A program made the translations under genes and the position numbers. The notes under the pieces were generated by a model. The model was given only the letters and a program-made list of their open reading frames with translations, did no database searches and was not told the DNA's origin. A stretch of DNA of 64,000 nucleotides. Origin: an uncultured Roseobacter sp. Its GTDB lineage: Bacteria > Pseudomonadota > Alphaproteobacteria > Rhodobacterales > Rhodobacteraceae. The stretch is taken from contig NZ_CANLXG010000001.1 in NCBI RefSeq assembly GCF_947495025.1, forward strand, positions 1,426,001 to 1,490,000. The letters are read 5' to 3'. Positions 63,400 through 64,000 of this stretch are shown one piece after another. Position 1 is the first letter of the stretch. The number at the start of each line of letters is the position of its first letter.

Positions 63400-64000
63400 G
63401 TGCCCTGCATCATGTGCTTTGGCGACAGCAATACACATGGCACCCGGGCGATGCGGTTCTGGGGGGACCGGCGCAGACATCCGCGCGGTTTGCGCTGGCC
63501 TGATATTATGGCACAGGCACTTGGGGCTGACTGGGACGTCATTGCAGAGGGCCATCCCGGCAGAACGGCAGTTTTTGCCGACCCCATCGAAGGGTCTCAC
63601 AAAAACGGGCAGCTGGCGCTGCCGGTGCTGCTGGAGAGTCACAGGCCCCTTGATCTGGTGATTGTCATGCTGGGCACCAATGATCTGAAAGCCCGTTTTG
63701 GCGCCTCTGCAACAGATGTTGCCCTTGGTATCGAACGGCTGGTTGCAGAGATTTCCGGCTCGGATGCCGGACCCGACGGCACAGCGCCGGCGGTTCTGAT
63801 TGCAGCGCCTGCACAAGTGCAGGAAACGGGCATTTTCAAAGAGATATTCGCCGGAGCCAGAGAAAAGTCACAGGCATTGCCGGCCATTCTGGCTTTGATC
63901 GCTGAACGTACTGGCGCCGGGTTCGAAGATGCCGGGCTGGCAGCGGAGGTCGATCCGGTTGATGGCATACATCTCAGCGCGGAAGCCCACGCAGCCATCG
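63400..64000 (+). CDS. SGNH/GDSL-family hydrolase, truncated by window end
   Basis: About 200 residues, cut by the window edge. Block I GDS in CIMCFGDSNTHGTRAMRFW, block III GTND in VIVMLGTNDLKARFG, and the C-terminal Asp-x-x-His as VDGIHLSAEAH. It is an esterase/arylesterase-type enzyme that may deacylate the transported sugar or glycoside. I start at GTG 63400 because GDSL relatives begin a few residues before FGDS; ATG 63412 is the alternative. Frame continues past 64000. Confidence 0.85.
   Translation, partial: MPCIMCFGDSNTHGTRAMRFWGDRRRHPRGLRWPDIMAQALGADWDVIAEGHPGRTAVFADPIEGSHKNGQLALPVLLESHRPLDLVIVMLGTNDLKARFGASATDVALGIERLVAEISGSDAGPDGTAPAVLIAAPAQVQETGIFKEIFAGAREKSQALPAILALIAERTGAGFEDAGLAAEVDPVDGIHLSAEAHAAI

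Overview
The window reads as chromosomal DNA of a GC-rich alphaproteobacterium, most likely a marine member of the Rhodobacteraceae (Roseobacter group). This is inferred from the dense catabolic operons, two TRAP transporters, non-pyrrolysine MttB methyltransferase and GcvT-fused FAD dehydrogenase genes, a VPLPA-type C-terminal sorting signal, and Roseobacter-like protein sequences. No rRNA, tRNA, CRISPR array, transposase or phage gene was found. Genes are tightly packed, with many ATGA or TGATG start/stop overlaps.

Layout. 0-5.3 kb: the end of a TRAP permease, an IclR regulator, a large tandem-domain glycosyltransferase, and a TIM-barrel isomerase coupled to a beta-hydroxyacid dehydrogenase. 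5.6-11.9 kb: a cysteine-synthase-like gene with a LysR regulator, then an MttB-family methyltransferase divergent from a dimethylglycine-dehydrogenase-like enzyme (methylated-amine catabolism). 11.9-16.5 kb: a Usp/sodium-alanine symporter pair and a FecR/CHASE2-cyclase pair. 16.9-23.4 kb: histidine utilisation (hutU-hutH-hutI diverging from hutF-hutC), with a HutC-like operator lying inside a recognisable promoter; hutG is absent here.

23.5-31.5 kb is the most unusual block. On the minus strand is a VPLPA-CTERM surface protein followed by a beta-lactamase-fold hydrolase whose catalytic domain is split by four propeller-like repeats. On the plus strand is a SARP/TolB/TPR regulator, a PAP2 phosphatase/haloperoxidase-like protein that begins with eleven perfect Leu-Gln-Ser repeats, and a subtilase with a large insertion. 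A perfect 16-bp inverted repeat sits between the two transcription units. I recognise no described system with this gene set.

31.5-42.4 kb: a catabolic operon (TRAP transporter, glutamine-synthetase-like ligase, aldehyde dehydrogenase, iron alcohol dehydrogenase, N-formylglutamate-amidohydrolase-like protein) beside an RpiR regulator. The gene set suggests gamma-glutamylation of an amino alcohol or amine. A 2-hydroxyacid dehydrogenase and an M20 amidohydrolase follow. 42.5-49.7 kb: sugar catabolism (TIM-barrel isomerase, PfkB kinase, fuconolactonase-like hydrolase, aldo/keto reductase, BtpA/SgcQ protein, M42 peptidase-like protein, FGGY kinase). 49.7-64 kb: two CUT1 sugar ABC permeases, an odd cyclase/unknown/PLP-decarboxylase operon, an S9 peptidase, a WYL regulator divergent from a RidA gene with a perfect 19-bp palindrome between them, then a large ABC solute-binding protein divergent from an ABC ATPase and a truncated SGNH hydrolase.
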